Source: Acetobacter pasteurianus subsp. pasteurianus LMG 1262 = NBRC 106471 (GTDB lineage: Bacteria > Pseudomonadota > Alphaproteobacteria > Acetobacterales > Acetobacteraceae). From it: a stretch of 64,000 nt of DNA. A program made the translations under genes and the position numbers. Below, piece by piece: positions 49,952 to 58,679 of this stretch (the stretch's first letter is position 1; each line of letters begins with the position of its first letter). The DNA lies in the NCBI RefSeq assembly GCF_000285275.1, contig NZ_CADO01000067.1, positions 62,001 through 126,000 on the forward strand, written 5' to 3'. The notes beneath the pieces were generated by a model. The model made no database searches. It was not told where the DNA came from and worked only from the letters and a program-made list of their open reading frames with translations.

Positions 49952-50019
49952 GGGGTATCACAGATCCTTGAAAAACAGAGAAATCGCACTCTGCGCCAGC
50001 AAAGCGAAGATATGAAGCG

Positions 50020-50847
50020 TTATTGTGACAAAACAGCAGCCGAACGCAAGCCGCAGCCTATAAGTGCCAGCCCGGCAGCCACGGCCGTATCAGCCCGCAA
50101 CACCAATGGGCCTAGGGATATTGGCGTGATGCAAGAATATTTTAGCATCATCTGGCATTCCCTATCACTTAGGCCCCCTTCAGGGCCAACCAAAAAACCA
50201 TCCCCGGCATGTGCATCGGGCAGCAGGGAGGGGGTATGAATAGCCCGGTCTTCTCCGCGTTCTATGGCGGCAAACAGCCGGTGCTCCTGTGGCCAGCTTG
50301 CCAGAAAATCTGTGAACGATTGCGGAGACTCTATTTGCGGCACATCAAAGCGCTCACATTGTTCTGTGGCTTCGGTGGCAATGGCATGCAGGCGGTCGGG
50401 GTTGATGCGGTGTGTATTGGTGCGTTCGGTAATAAGCGGCATAAAGTGCGTGACACCCAGCTCCGTGCCCATACGTAAGACCAGATCAGTGGCATCGCGC
50501 TTGAGCAAGGCAAAAGCCAGAACCAAGGCAGGCTGTTGCGTTGGTGCGCGGAGTTGGCGTTCCAGCTCAAAAAAGCCTTTGTCCTTCCGGATTTCCGTAA
50601 TGCGTGCCAGCCATTCTCCACTGTTTGCGTTGAAGATACGCACGTGGTCTCCAGCTTTTTTGCGTAGCACAGTGCCTAGATAGCGGGCCTGATCTGGCGC
50701 AATTTGCAGCGTGAGGCCCGTGTGGGCATCCCCCAGTATTTCTGGGGCATTATAAAGGCGCGGAAGGTGCGCGGAGGCATCTGTTACAACCATGGTTACC
50801 GGGTCTGTCTGAGCTGAAAGGTGTAAGTGGTTTCCGCTTTGTGGCAT
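50020..50847 (-). CDS. rsmE: 16S rRNA m3U1498 methyltransferase
   Basis: SPOUT methyltransferase acting on the assembled 30S subunit. An N-terminal PUA-like domain (about 30-95) precedes the knotted SPOUT domain, whose SAM loop is FLVGPEGGLSDRE, followed by SLGPLVLRADTAVAAGLAL. Length 275 aa. The N-terminal 18 residues are not typical, so an ATG at 50793 is a possible true start. It lies upstream of gshA and divergent from ubiA. Confidence 0.92.
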   Translation of the reverse strand: MPQSGNHLHLSAQTDPVTMVVTDASAHLPRLYNAPEILGDAHTGLTLQIAPDQARYLGTVLRKKAGDHVRIFNANSGEWLARITEIRKDKGFFELERQLRAPTQQPALVLAFALLKRDATDLVLRMGTELGVTHFMPLITERTNTHRINPDRLHAIATEATEQCERFDVPQIESPQSFTDFLASWPQEHRLFAAIERGEDRAIHTPSLLPDAHAGDGFLVGPEGGLSDRECQMMLKYSCITPISLGPLVLRADTAVAAGLALIGCGLRSAAVLSQ

Positions 50848-50901
50848 AGAACACCAGCCCTTAACACCATATGCCTTTCTGAACAGGATACGTGAGCCGC
50901 C

Positions 50902-51819
50902 GTGTCAGTTTCTTCCAGCCATACAGATATCCGTATTACAGGGTGGATCGCCCATCTACCGCCAGCATTGCAGGCCTATGCTTTGCTTGCGCGGTTGGAT
51001 AGGCCCATAGGCACGTGGCTTTTATGGCTGCCGGGCATGTGGGGTATTTTGCTGCCTCAGGGCGTTGCTACTTCCGAACGTATTCGGCTGATTGTGCTGT
51101 TTGGTATTGGCAGCCTTGTGATGCGGGCCGCAGGCTGCGTTGTAAACGATATGTGGGACAGGGATATAGACCGGCAGGTGGCGCGCACGGCTGGGCGGCC
51201 ATTGGCATCTGGCGCGTTGAGCATGAAGCAGGCCACACTATTTTTGGTGCTGCTTTTGCTGGCAGGCTTGGCTGTGCTGGTGCAGTTGAACAGCCTTTCA
51301 TGGATTTTGGGTGTGTCATCCCTGCTGCTGGTGGCGCTTTACCCATTGGCCAAGCGGTTTACGTGGTGGCCTCAGCTTGTCATGGGGTTTACCTTCGGCT
51401 TTGGCGCACCCATGGGATATGCGGCAGCGGCCGGGCATTTGTCTTGGGCGCAAGCCGCTTTGTATGCAGCAACCATTGTGTGGCAACTGGGTTTTGATAC
51501 CATTTACGGCTTTCAAGATATGGAAGATGATGCCCGCATTGGTGTGAAATCCACATCTCGCCTTATGGTCGGCCGGGCGCGTGGGTTTATTGGCACCTGT
51601 TACGGGCTGATGCTTGTTTTGCTGGCTGTGGCCGCTGTTTTGGCGGGGTCTGGCCCACTTTTTTGGGTGGCTTTGGTGTTGCCTGCCATATTGTTGTGGC
51701 AACAGGCCCGTAAGGTAGCCCCCACAAGCCCCGCTTTGTGTCTGGCCCAGTTTAGGGCTAATCGAGAAATTGGCTTGGCCGTAGCGTTGGCGCTGGTTGC
51801 CGGGTTGATAGCTGTATAA
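50902..51819 (+). CDS. ubiA: 4-hydroxybenzoate polyprenyltransferase
   Basis: Polytopic inner-membrane enzyme attaching the isoprenoid tail to 4-hydroxybenzoate in ubiquinone synthesis. The two Asp-rich motifs are present: NDMWDRDIDRQVARTAGRPL (about 85-104) and DTIYGFQDMEDDARIGVKS (about 200-218). GTG start, 305 aa, roughly eight to nine helices. lolA follows 33 bases later. The window thus holds two ubiquinone genes (this and the hydroxylase at 2 kb). Confidence 0.94.
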   Translation: MSVSSSHTDIRITGWIAHLPPALQAYALLARLDRPIGTWLLWLPGMWGILLPQGVATSERIRLIVLFGIGSLVMRAAGCVVNDMWDRDIDRQVARTAGRPLASGALSMKQATLFLVLLLLAGLAVLVQLNSLSWILGVSSLLLVALYPLAKRFTWWPQLVMGFTFGFGAPMGYAAAAGHLSWAQAALYAATIVWQLGFDTIYGFQDMEDDARIGVKSTSRLMVGRARGFIGTCYGLMLVLLAVAAVLAGSGPLFWVALVLPAILLWQQARKVAPTSPALCLAQFRANREIGLAVALALVAGLIAV

Positions 51820-51852
51820 GCCTGCATGCTTCAGATGAAAGAAACCACGTTC

Positions 51853-52521
51853 ATGAAATCCATTTTCCGGGCTGTTCTGCCAGCGGCTATGGGGTTGGTT
51901 CTGGCTGGCAGCCAGGCTTATGCACAGGACGATACCGGTGAAACGGCTATTCCCGTAGCATCTTCTTCCGCTCCGGCTGCTGTGGCGCTTTCTGCATCCG
52001 ATAAAGCATGGCTGAAGCGGATTGAGCAGGCGCTTAACCAGTCCAAAACCTTTCAGGCACGCATTCAGCAGCTTGATGCAGAAGGAAAACGCACAACCGG
52101 CACCGTGTGGATGAAGCGCCCCGGCCAGATGCGCTTGGCGTATGATCCGCCTTCACCGCTGCTGCTGGTAGCCAACGGGGGCAAGGTTGTGTTCCGAGAT
52201 AACCAGTTGGACCAAACCACGGTTATTCCCATTGAGCGTACACCTCTGGGCCTTCTGCTGCGCCCTCATGTCAGCCTGACAGATGATGTCACGGTAACGG
52301 GCTTTCAGCATGATAACGGGCTGGTGCAGGTTACGCTTGTGCGCACATCCTCCCCCGGTGATGGCAGCCTGACACTGGTTTTTTATGAAACGCCAGTTGC
52401 TCTGCGGTCATGGAGTGTGCTGGACGCGCAGGGGCGCGAAACCCGCGTAACCTTGTTTGATGTGCATGCGGGCGCAGACATTCCGGCAAGCACTTTCGTC
52501 CTGCCTGCCGAGGACAACTAA
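51853..52521 (+). CDS. lolA: Outer-membrane lipoprotein carrier LolA
   Basis: Periplasmic chaperone that carries lipoproteins from LolCDE to the outer membrane. A signal peptide (MKSIFRAVLPAAMGLVLAG, cut after AYA) precedes the LolA fold: SKTFQARIQQLDAEGKRTTGTVWMKRPGQMRLAYDPP and the later FYETPVALRSWSVLDAQGRETRVTLFD. The ATG at 51853 is chosen because it opens the signal peptide; the frame begins nine codons earlier. 222 aa. Possibly in an operon with ubiA. Confidence 0.88.
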   Translation: MKSIFRAVLPAAMGLVLAGSQAYAQDDTGETAIPVASSSAPAAVALSASDKAWLKRIEQALNQSKTFQARIQQLDAEGKRTTGTVWMKRPGQMRLAYDPPSPLLLVANGGKVVFRDNQLDQTTVIPIERTPLGLLLRPHVSLTDDVTVTGFQHDNGLVQVTLVRTSSPGDGSLTLVFYETPVALRSWSVLDAQGRETRVTLFDVHAGADIPASTFVLPAEDN

Positions 52522-52625
52522 ACTGTGTTGAAAGCAGCTTTTTCCGTGCTTCTTCTGGAAAAAGCTGCCGTGCAGGCCGATATATTCATACAGATTGAGA
52601 CAGATTGAAGTGAGGCACGCAGGCT

Positions 52626-53987
52626 ATGGCCGCAGAGCGTGAACCCCCGATAATGGGTGATGATCTTTTTGGGCTTTCCCCCGAGCAATCGCAGGGAAGA
52701 AATGCGGACGCACGCAAAAAGCCAGCGCCCATGCAGCCATTGGCGGATCGTCTGCGCCCACAGCGTTTGGAAGATGTTGTTGGGCAGGCGCATTTGCTGG
52801 GGCCAGAAGGTGCGCTTACGCGTATGCTGGAACGTGGCTCTCTCGCCAGTCTGATTCTGTGGGGCGGCCCGGGTGTTGGTAAAACCACTATTGCCCGCCT
52901 TCTGGCACAGGCTGCTGGGCTGAAGTTTGTGCAACTTTCAGCTGTGTTTTCTGGCGTGGCGGATCTGAAAAAAGCATTCGAGAATGCACGCAGGCAGGCA
53001 GAAGTGGGTGGCGGCACGCTGCTGTTTGTAGATGAAATCCATCGCTTTAACCGTGCGCAGCAGGATGGATTTTTGCCGGTTGTAGAAGATGGCACCGTTG
53101 TACTGGTTGGTGCCACAACAGAGAATCCATCCTTCGCGCTCAATTCGGCTTTGCTGTCACGCTGTCAGGTCATGGTGCTCAACCGGCTGGATGATCCAGC
53201 TTGTGAAGCTCTGTTGGTGCGGGCGGAGGAAGAAACAGGCAGGCCCTTGCCGCTTACGGAAGATGGGCGTGTCACCCTCCGCGCCATGGCAGATGGTGAT
53301 GGCCGCTATCTGCTCAACATGGTGGAGCAGCTTTTAAGCCTGAAAACAGAAAAGCCGCTGGATGCGCAGGCACTTTCCCGCCTGTTGGCAAAACGCGCCA
53401 TTTTGTATGATCGGGATAGGGAAGAGCATTACAACCTGATTTCCGCTCTGCATAAATCCATGCGCGGGTCAGACCCGGATGCGGCTCTCTATTGGTTTGC
53501 CCGTATGCTGGAAGGCGGAGAAGACCCGCGTTATCTAGCCCGCCGCATGACACGCTTTGCCGCAGAAGACGTAGGCATGGCAGACCCGCATGCCCTGCCA
53601 TTGGCCGTGGCCGCGTGGGAAACGTATGAGCGTTTGGGTTCGCCGGAGGGTGAACTGGCCTTGGCGCAGCTTGTGGTGCATCTGGCCACAGCACCCAAAT
53701 CCAACGCGGTTTATAAAGCCTATGGCGCTGCCCGCCGTGCCGCCAAGGCCACAGGCAGCCTAATGCCGCCTGCACATATTCTAAACGCGCCCACCAAACT
53801 GATGCAGGATATTGGTTACGGTAAGGGTTACCAGTATGACCATGATGCGGAAGAAGGCTTTTCTGGCCAGAACTATTTTCCTGACGGCATGAAGCGGCAG
53901 AACTTCTATAATCCAACGGGCAGAGGCTATGAACGGGAGGTTCGTCACAGGCTAGAAACATGGTCCCGCTTGCGGGATCGGCGTTAG
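52626..53987 (+). CDS. rarA: Replication-associated recombination protein A (MgsA/RarA)
   Basis: AAA+ ATPase of the clamp-loader clade acting at stalled replication forks. Start region PLADRLRPQRLEDVVGQ; Walker A GGPGVGKTT at 80-88; Walker B LLFVDEIHRFNRAQQD; sensor GATTENPSFALN; C-terminal tetramerisation part with SDPDAALYWFARMLEGGEDPRY and YGKGYQYDHD. 453 aa. A pseudouridine synthase follows 16 bases later. Confidence 0.94.
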   Translation: MAAEREPPIMGDDLFGLSPEQSQGRNADARKKPAPMQPLADRLRPQRLEDVVGQAHLLGPEGALTRMLERGSLASLILWGGPGVGKTTIARLLAQAAGLKFVQLSAVFSGVADLKKAFENARRQAEVGGGTLLFVDEIHRFNRAQQDGFLPVVEDGTVVLVGATTENPSFALNSALLSRCQVMVLNRLDDPACEALLVRAEEETGRPLPLTEDGRVTLRAMADGDGRYLLNMVEQLLSLKTEKPLDAQALSRLLAKRAILYDRDREEHYNLISALHKSMRGSDPDAALYWFARMLEGGEDPRYLARRMTRFAAEDVGMADPHALPLAVAAWETYERLGSPEGELALAQLVVHLATAPKSNAVYKAYGAARRAAKATGSLMPPAHILNAPTKLMQDIGYGKGYQYDHDAEEGFSGQNYFPDGMKRQNFYNPTGRGYEREVRHRLETWSRLRDRR

Positions 53988-54003
53988 TCGTGAATATCGG
54001 CGC

Positions 54004-54990
54004 ATGAGTGTTGTCAATCGTACCGTAAGCGAAGACGAAGCTGGTATTCGTCTGGATCGCTATTTTCGCCGCCATTACCCGCATCTTACGCAGGGGGCGC
54101 TTCAAAAACTGTGCCGCACGGGCCAGATTCGTGTTGAGGGCAAAAGGGTAGAAGCCTCCACCCGGCTGGAGCCGGGGCAAACGGTGCGCGTGCCGCCCAT
54201 ACCCATGGCTGCCAAACCCGCGCGCGATGTGCCGCGCCCGCTGGATGAAAAATTGGCGCGCGAAATCCGCAAGATGGTGGTGTATCAGGACAAGCACGTG
54301 ATTGTCCTTAACAAGCCCGCAGGGCTTGCCGTGCAGGGTGGCCCCGGTATTACCAAGCATGTTGACATGATGCTGGATGGCTTGCGGGAAGAAGATGATC
54401 CGCGCCCACGGCTGGTGCACCGGATTGATAAAGATACCTCCGGCCTTCTGCTGCTGGCGCGCACCCCCGGTGTGGCCGCCAAGCTGGCAGCATCTTTCCG
54501 TGGTCGGGATGTGAAAAAAATCTATTGGGCTGTCGTGGTCGGGCGGCCTGATCCGCTTTCGGGCGAGATAGATCAGCCGTTGGCCCGTTTGGGTGCTGGC
54601 CCCGGTTCCATTACCGTGGCGGCGGACCGTAAGGATGCCGATGCGCAATCTGCACGGTCTGTTTACGAAGTGCTGGATTCGGCTGCGCGCAAGTTTTCTT
54701 GGCTGGAGCTTTCACCACTTACTGGACGCACGCATCAGCTCCGTGTGCATTGCGAATCTTTAGGCACACCTATTTTGGGTGATCCCAAATACGGTGGAGC
54801 GGCAGCCCATCCTTCTGGCTTTACAGACAGGTTGCATCTGCATGCCCGTATGCTGGATATGCCGCATCCGGCTGGTGGGCGCTTAACTGTAAGTGCCGAA
54901 TTGCCGCCTCATATGCGTGAAACCTTCCGAACTCTTGGGTTTGTGCCGGGCACCACACCGCCACCTTCACGCCGTGCTGGCCAAGGATAA
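54004..54990 (+). CDS. Ribosomal large-subunit pseudouridine synthase (RluC/RluD family)
   Basis: A 328-aa protein with an N-terminal S4 RNA-binding domain (about 13-65) and the pseudouridine synthase domain. The catalytic motif HRIDKDTSG contains Asp142; LNKPAGLAVQGG and LTGRTHQLRVH also match the family. RluC modifies U955/U2504/U2580 and RluD modifies U1911/1915/1917 in E. coli numbering; I cannot separate them, though S4 and length fit RluC-like. It lies between rarA and the asmA-atp12 pair. Confidence 0.88.
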   Translation: MSVVNRTVSEDEAGIRLDRYFRRHYPHLTQGALQKLCRTGQIRVEGKRVEASTRLEPGQTVRVPPIPMAAKPARDVPRPLDEKLAREIRKMVVYQDKHVIVLNKPAGLAVQGGPGITKHVDMMLDGLREEDDPRPRLVHRIDKDTSGLLLLARTPGVAAKLAASFRGRDVKKIYWAVVVGRPDPLSGEIDQPLARLGAGPGSITVAADRKDADAQSARSVYEVLDSAARKFSWLELSPLTGRTHQLRVHCESLGTPILGDPKYGGAAAHPSGFTDRLHLHARMLDMPHPAGGRLTVSAELPPHMRETFRTLGFVPGTTPPPSRRAGQG

Positions 54991-55023
54991 GGACGGTTTT
55001 AAGTTGAAACAGGAGAAACGCAC

Positions 55024-57180
55024 ATGCGTCTGAAATGGAAAATCGGCCTGCTGGCGGGGGCCGCTGTTCTGGCGCTGGGCGGTGGCACAATTATATCTGC
55101 CACGCAGGATGCAGACTGGCTGAAAACACGGTTGGCCGATGCCGTGGAAAGCAGCACAGGCCGCCACCTGAGCATTGGCCAGTTGCATGTGTGGATTCTG
55201 CCTTTTCCGTGGGTGGAAGCAAAGGACGTAAAACTTTCCAGCGTGGCGGAAGATGGCGTGAACATGCTGGATATCGGGCAGGTGCGTGCCCGGCTGGCAT
55301 TGTTGCCACTGTTTTCTCATCGCATTGCGTTTGAAGATGTCAGCCTCATCAGCCCACAGGTGCAGTTGCGCCGTTTGGCAGATGGGCGGGCAGACTGGCA
55401 TTTCACACCGCAGGAACGCCAGAGTAGCATCGGGGGCTCTTCGTCTGCCAGTTCCGGCAAGATGCACTGGAATCTGACGGTTTCAGATCTTTCGCTCACA
55501 CAGGCGCAAGTTGCTTGGGATGATGCGGTGCACCATCGTTCTGGTGCATTTCAGGTTGCTGAAGGCAAGGTAAAAGGGCTTTCGGGTAACGCGCCTGATT
55601 TTGACGTAAAGCTGCGTAAAGGGGCTGGGCAGTTAGCACTTACAGGGCAAACAGGGCCTTTGTTGCCAATGTCTGCCCAGTTGCCAATGCAGCTGAGAAT
55701 TTCCCTTACCGTTAATGGACATCCTGCCGGGTTGGCCCATATAGATGGGTCCATTACGGATCCGCAGGGCCAAAAAGTCTATGCGTTGCAGATTGGTGGT
55801 TCTGTTGCGCAACTGCGTGATTTGAATGTCTTTTTCCCACATGCAAATCTGCCAGAAGGCCGGAATGTTTCTGTAGATATGGCTGTTGGCGGGCAGGGTG
55901 CGCAGCCTGCGCCACAAAGCCTGCACGTGCGTGCTGAAAATGTGGATGTAGGCGCATGGTTGCCACAGGCCGCATTAACACGGGTGGTTATAGATACGGC
56001 TGCCCCTACAGACCCGGTAACGGCACAAATTGACGGCCAGGTTGGTGCGCAGGTGTTGAGCTTGCGTGGCACAGTAGGGACAATGCAGCAGTTGGCTGCG
56101 TCCGAACACGTTGCGCAGCAGATTGTGCCGGTGGATTTAACGCTTACACAGGGTGAATCCAGCATACACGGCACAGGTACCTTAAGTGCAGGCGCTTCTG
56201 CGCTGGATGTGCACGGCCAGCTTGCGCATGTGGTGCCGGGTGGGGATCTGCCAGCTGCCAATGATCTTAAAGTGGATGGGCACATAGATGTTGCTGATAC
56301 GGCATCTGTTGTGCGGCACCATGCCGTGCCGGATGTGCTGCGTGGCGCACGAGGTGCCATGGATGTGCAAGCGCAGAGCGTAAACTGGCAGGGTGTCACA
56401 TGGGCGCATGTCAGCACGCATGCCACGTTGCAAAACAGCAGGCTGACACTTGAGCCTGTGCAGGCTGAAGGCAATGGTTTCCAGCAAGTTGGCCGCTTGG
56501 TGTATGACGTGGCGGGTGCTTTGCCTCAGATTGAATTGGCGGCGCATCCTGTGTTTTTGCCCCTGCCTGTTGTTGAGCGCTGGCTTGGCCTTTCTTCTTC
56601 ACTCTCCGGCACAGTGCAGCTTGTAGGCGCAGTTTCCACGCAGGGGGAAACGTCGGAAGATCGGCGTAATAATCTGGACGGGCATCTTGGGGTTTCAGTT
56701 GTGGACGGCAGCATAAGTGGTGCTGCTATTCGCACGCTTCTGGGCCCGCAGGTGCCGGTTAAAGGCAAGATGCCCGTAAGGTGCTTTGGCAGCCATATGC
56801 AGTTTGCGCAGGGTAACGCCAATATTGATATGTTGGGGCTGGAAACGCCGTTTCTGGTTCTGCATGGTCATGGCACGATGGGGCTGGGCTCTCAGGCGCT
56901 GGATATGCACCTTTCTCCACGCGTGTTGCTGGGTGGAGCTTCGGCTTCTTCCGATGTTGCGGTTACAGGCACATTGTCAGACCCCAAACCACGTATGGAT
57001 CCGGCTTATGAAGGCCGATACGGCATAAGCATTGGCGGAAATGATGGAGAGGGAGATAACTGCCCCTCCATGCTTTCTGCCGCGCGTGAGGGTGTGGCGG
57101 GGCCAGATGCGCCGCAGAAAAAAGCGGGCAAGGAAGGAAAGGTCATGAACATGTTGCGTGGCTTGGGGCTGTTCCAATGA
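55024..57180 (+). CDS. AsmA family protein
   Basis: A 718-aa protein with an N-terminal membrane anchor (KIGLLAGAAVLALGGGTII) and the AsmA beta-rich periplasmic body; such proteins are thought to bridge or move lipids between membranes. The start has the chorein-like sequence WLKTRLADAVESSTGRHLSIGQL, and the C-terminal AsmA domain contains GTMGLGSQALDMHLSPRV. GAG-type ribosome site (AGGAG) lies 10 bases upstream. The stop overlaps the atp12-like start by four bases, suggesting one transcript. Confidence 0.88.
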   Translation: MRLKWKIGLLAGAAVLALGGGTIISATQDADWLKTRLADAVESSTGRHLSIGQLHVWILPFPWVEAKDVKLSSVAEDGVNMLDIGQVRARLALLPLFSHRIAFEDVSLISPQVQLRRLADGRADWHFTPQERQSSIGGSSSASSGKMHWNLTVSDLSLTQAQVAWDDAVHHRSGAFQVAEGKVKGLSGNAPDFDVKLRKGAGQLALTGQTGPLLPMSAQLPMQLRISLTVNGHPAGLAHIDGSITDPQGQKVYALQIGGSVAQLRDLNVFFPHANLPEGRNVSVDMAVGGQGAQPAPQSLHVRAENVDVGAWLPQAALTRVVIDTAAPTDPVTAQIDGQVGAQVLSLRGTVGTMQQLAASEHVAQQIVPVDLTLTQGESSIHGTGTLSAGASALDVHGQLAHVVPGGDLPAANDLKVDGHIDVADTASVVRHHAVPDVLRGARGAMDVQAQSVNWQGVTWAHVSTHATLQNSRLTLEPVQAEGNGFQQVGRLVYDVAGALPQIELAAHPVFLPLPVVERWLGLSSSLSGTVQLVGAVSTQGETSEDRRNNLDGHLGVSVVDGSISGAAIRTLLGPQVPVKGKMPVRCFGSHMQFAQGNANIDMLGLETPFLVLHGHGTMGLGSQALDMHLSPRVLLGGASASSDVAVTGTLSDPKPRMDPAYEGRYGISIGGNDGEGDNCPSMLSAAREGVAGPDAPQKKAGKEGKVMNMLRGLGLFQ

Positions 57181-57944
57181 AAATGGCATCTACCGAACAT
57201 AATGTTTCTGGCAATGCGCCTGCTGGCCGCAAACGGTTCTGGAAGCAGGCAGATGTTGTGCCGGAAGGGCAGGGGTTTGTCGTGCAGCTTGATGGGCGCA
57301 GTATCCGTCTGCCCCGCAAGACCCCATTATGCGTGACGTCTCGTGCATTGGCAGATGCGCTGGCGGCAGAATGGCAGGCCGCCGGGCAAAATGCCGATGG
57401 CCGTTTTTCACCGGCTGATCTGCCCCTTACAGGCATTGCCGGTTCCATGATTGAGCGTATTCCTGCGGAGCGGGAAGGGGTTTTGCGTAGTCTTCTGGCT
57501 TATGCGGGCAGCGATCTGCTGTGTTACCGGGAGCCGGGGGAAGGCAAGCTGGCGCAGGCCCAACGTAAGGAATGGGACCCGTGGCTGGAGTGGCTGCGCA
57601 AGCAATACGGGGCTATCCTGCACACATCATGTAGTGTCATGCCGATTGTGCAGCCCGAAGAGTCTTTACAGAAGCTCTATGATGCCATGGAAAAGCTGAA
57701 CCCGGCTGAATTGGCTGTGCTTGCTGTTTCCGTGCCAGCATTGGGAAGCCTTGTGCTGGGTTTGGCGCTGGTAAATGGTGCTGGTTCTGTAGATGATCTG
57801 GTGGCCAGCGCAACGCTGGATGAACGTATGCAGATGGCTGTGTGGGGTGAAGATACGGAAATAACGGACCGTATTGCCGGTATACAGCGGGAAGTGGCCG
57901 ATGCGGCCCGTTTTCTGGAATTGGCGCGCAAGCCTGCAGCTTGA
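57177..57944 (+). CDS. ATP12-family F1-ATPase assembly chaperone
   Basis: A 255-aa protein matching ATP12, which binds the F1 alpha subunit during assembly in mitochondria and alphaproteobacteria. Visible marks: FWKQADVVPEGQGFVVQLDGRSIRLPRKTPL, LAAEWQAAG, and DLLCYREP with W-rich WDPWLEWL. The ATG overlaps the AsmA stop. Of the energy genes in the window it is the third mitochondrial-type one, after the NDUFS4 and NDUFAF6-like proteins. Confidence 0.9.
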   Translation: MKMASTEHNVSGNAPAGRKRFWKQADVVPEGQGFVVQLDGRSIRLPRKTPLCVTSRALADALAAEWQAAGQNADGRFSPADLPLTGIAGSMIERIPAEREGVLRSLLAYAGSDLLCYREPGEGKLAQAQRKEWDPWLEWLRKQYGAILHTSCSVMPIVQPEESLQKLYDAMEKLNPAELAVLAVSVPALGSLVLGLALVNGAGSVDDLVASATLDERMQMAVWGEDTEITDRIAGIQREVADAARFLELARKPAA

Positions 57945-58047
57945 TGTCAACCCGCATACCCAAGGATTTATATGCGGCGTCACTCTTGGCAAGTTTGAAA
58001 TCTTCCCCAAGTATGAAGCAGTTCAAGCTTTAAGGAGCATAGACATT

Positions 58048-58563
58048 ATGAAAATCAAAAAGACCCTTCTGGCAGCAATTGTGGCTGCAGGTGTTTCTGT
58101 TGCAGGCGTAAGCGCACATGCAGAACCCGGTAATGGATTTAATGGAAACGGCTTTGGCCCCGGCATTCCGGGCGCAGGGCTGAATGCTCTGGACGGCATT
58201 GATCTTACCAAAAAGCAGCGCAAGCAGATTCAGACCATTCTGCAGGAAGCACACCGTCAGGATCAGGCGCAGGATCTCCGCGGTGATTTCGACAAAATCC
58301 ACCGCCAGATTGAAGATGCGCTGACATCTCCGGGCCCGGTGGACAAAGACAAGGTTGCAACGCTGCAGCAGGAAATGGCTACGCTGCGCGCCCAGCGTGA
58401 ATCTCAGCATCTGGAAACGGCTTCCCGCATCCATGATGTGCTGACGGCTGATCAGTTGGCCCAGATTCATGCACGTCAGGTCAAGATTCATGATCTGCTG
58501 GACCAGCTTCATGCTGTTGAACATCCTGCTCCGGCAGCCGATGCAGATAAATCTGGCAAGTAA
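58048..58563 (+). CDS. Periplasmic LTxxQ (Spy/CpxP-like) protein
   Basis: A 171-aa protein starting at ATG 58048, chosen for the perfect TAAGGAG ten bases upstream. Signal peptide KIKKTLLAAIVAAGVSVAGVS, cut after AHA. The mature part is glycine/asparagine-rich at first (NGFNGNGFGPG), then helical with two LTxxQ-type motifs, LTKKQRKQI and LTADQLAQI, as in Spy and CpxP, periplasmic stress chaperones. Possible sensors of envelope stress in acetic acid bacteria; function not proven here. The 5' end of this frame extends far upstream but only within atp12. Confidence 0.72.
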   Translation: MKIKKTLLAAIVAAGVSVAGVSAHAEPGNGFNGNGFGPGIPGAGLNALDGIDLTKKQRKQIQTILQEAHRQDQAQDLRGDFDKIHRQIEDALTSPGPVDKDKVATLQQEMATLRAQRESQHLETASRIHDVLTADQLAQIHARQVKIHDLLDQLHAVEHPAPAADADKSGK

Positions 58564-58587
58564 ACCGCCAGAAGGTTCTTGACTCTC

Positions 58588-58611
58588 GCAGGGGTATCCC
58601 GTAACCCCTGC
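58588..58611 (+). repeat. Hairpin after the LTxxQ gene
   Basis: An 8-bp perfect stem (GCAGGGGT / ACCCCTGC) with an eight-base loop begins 24 bases after the stop of the LTxxQ gene. It lacks a clear T run, so it may be a weak terminator or an mRNA-stabilising structure. Confidence 0.55.
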
Positions 58612-58624
58612 AACAAATCAGGCC

Positions 58625-58654
58625 CGCCACTCCGCGAGTGTTCGCGCAGTGGCG
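58625..58654 (+). repeat. Long hairpin just before ffh
   Basis: Stem CGCCACT / AGTGGCG (7 bp), a C-C mismatch, an inner stem CGCGA/TCGCG (5 bp) and tetraloop GTGT. It ends 25 bases before the ffh start, so it lies in the leader or ends the previous transcript; only two T-rich short blocks follow. Confidence 0.6.
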
Positions 58655-58679
58655 CGTCTTGTTATGGGGTGTGATACTT

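Noticed and set aside
53314-54648. 444-aa minus-strand frame opposite rarA and the pseudouridine synthase
   Set aside because: Spans two convincing genes on the other strand; no recognisable protein features.
58564-58679. Small SRP RNA (ffs) next to ffh
   Set aside because: The conserved GGAAGGAAGCAGC-type loop sequence of the SRP RNA is not present, only two simple hairpins.
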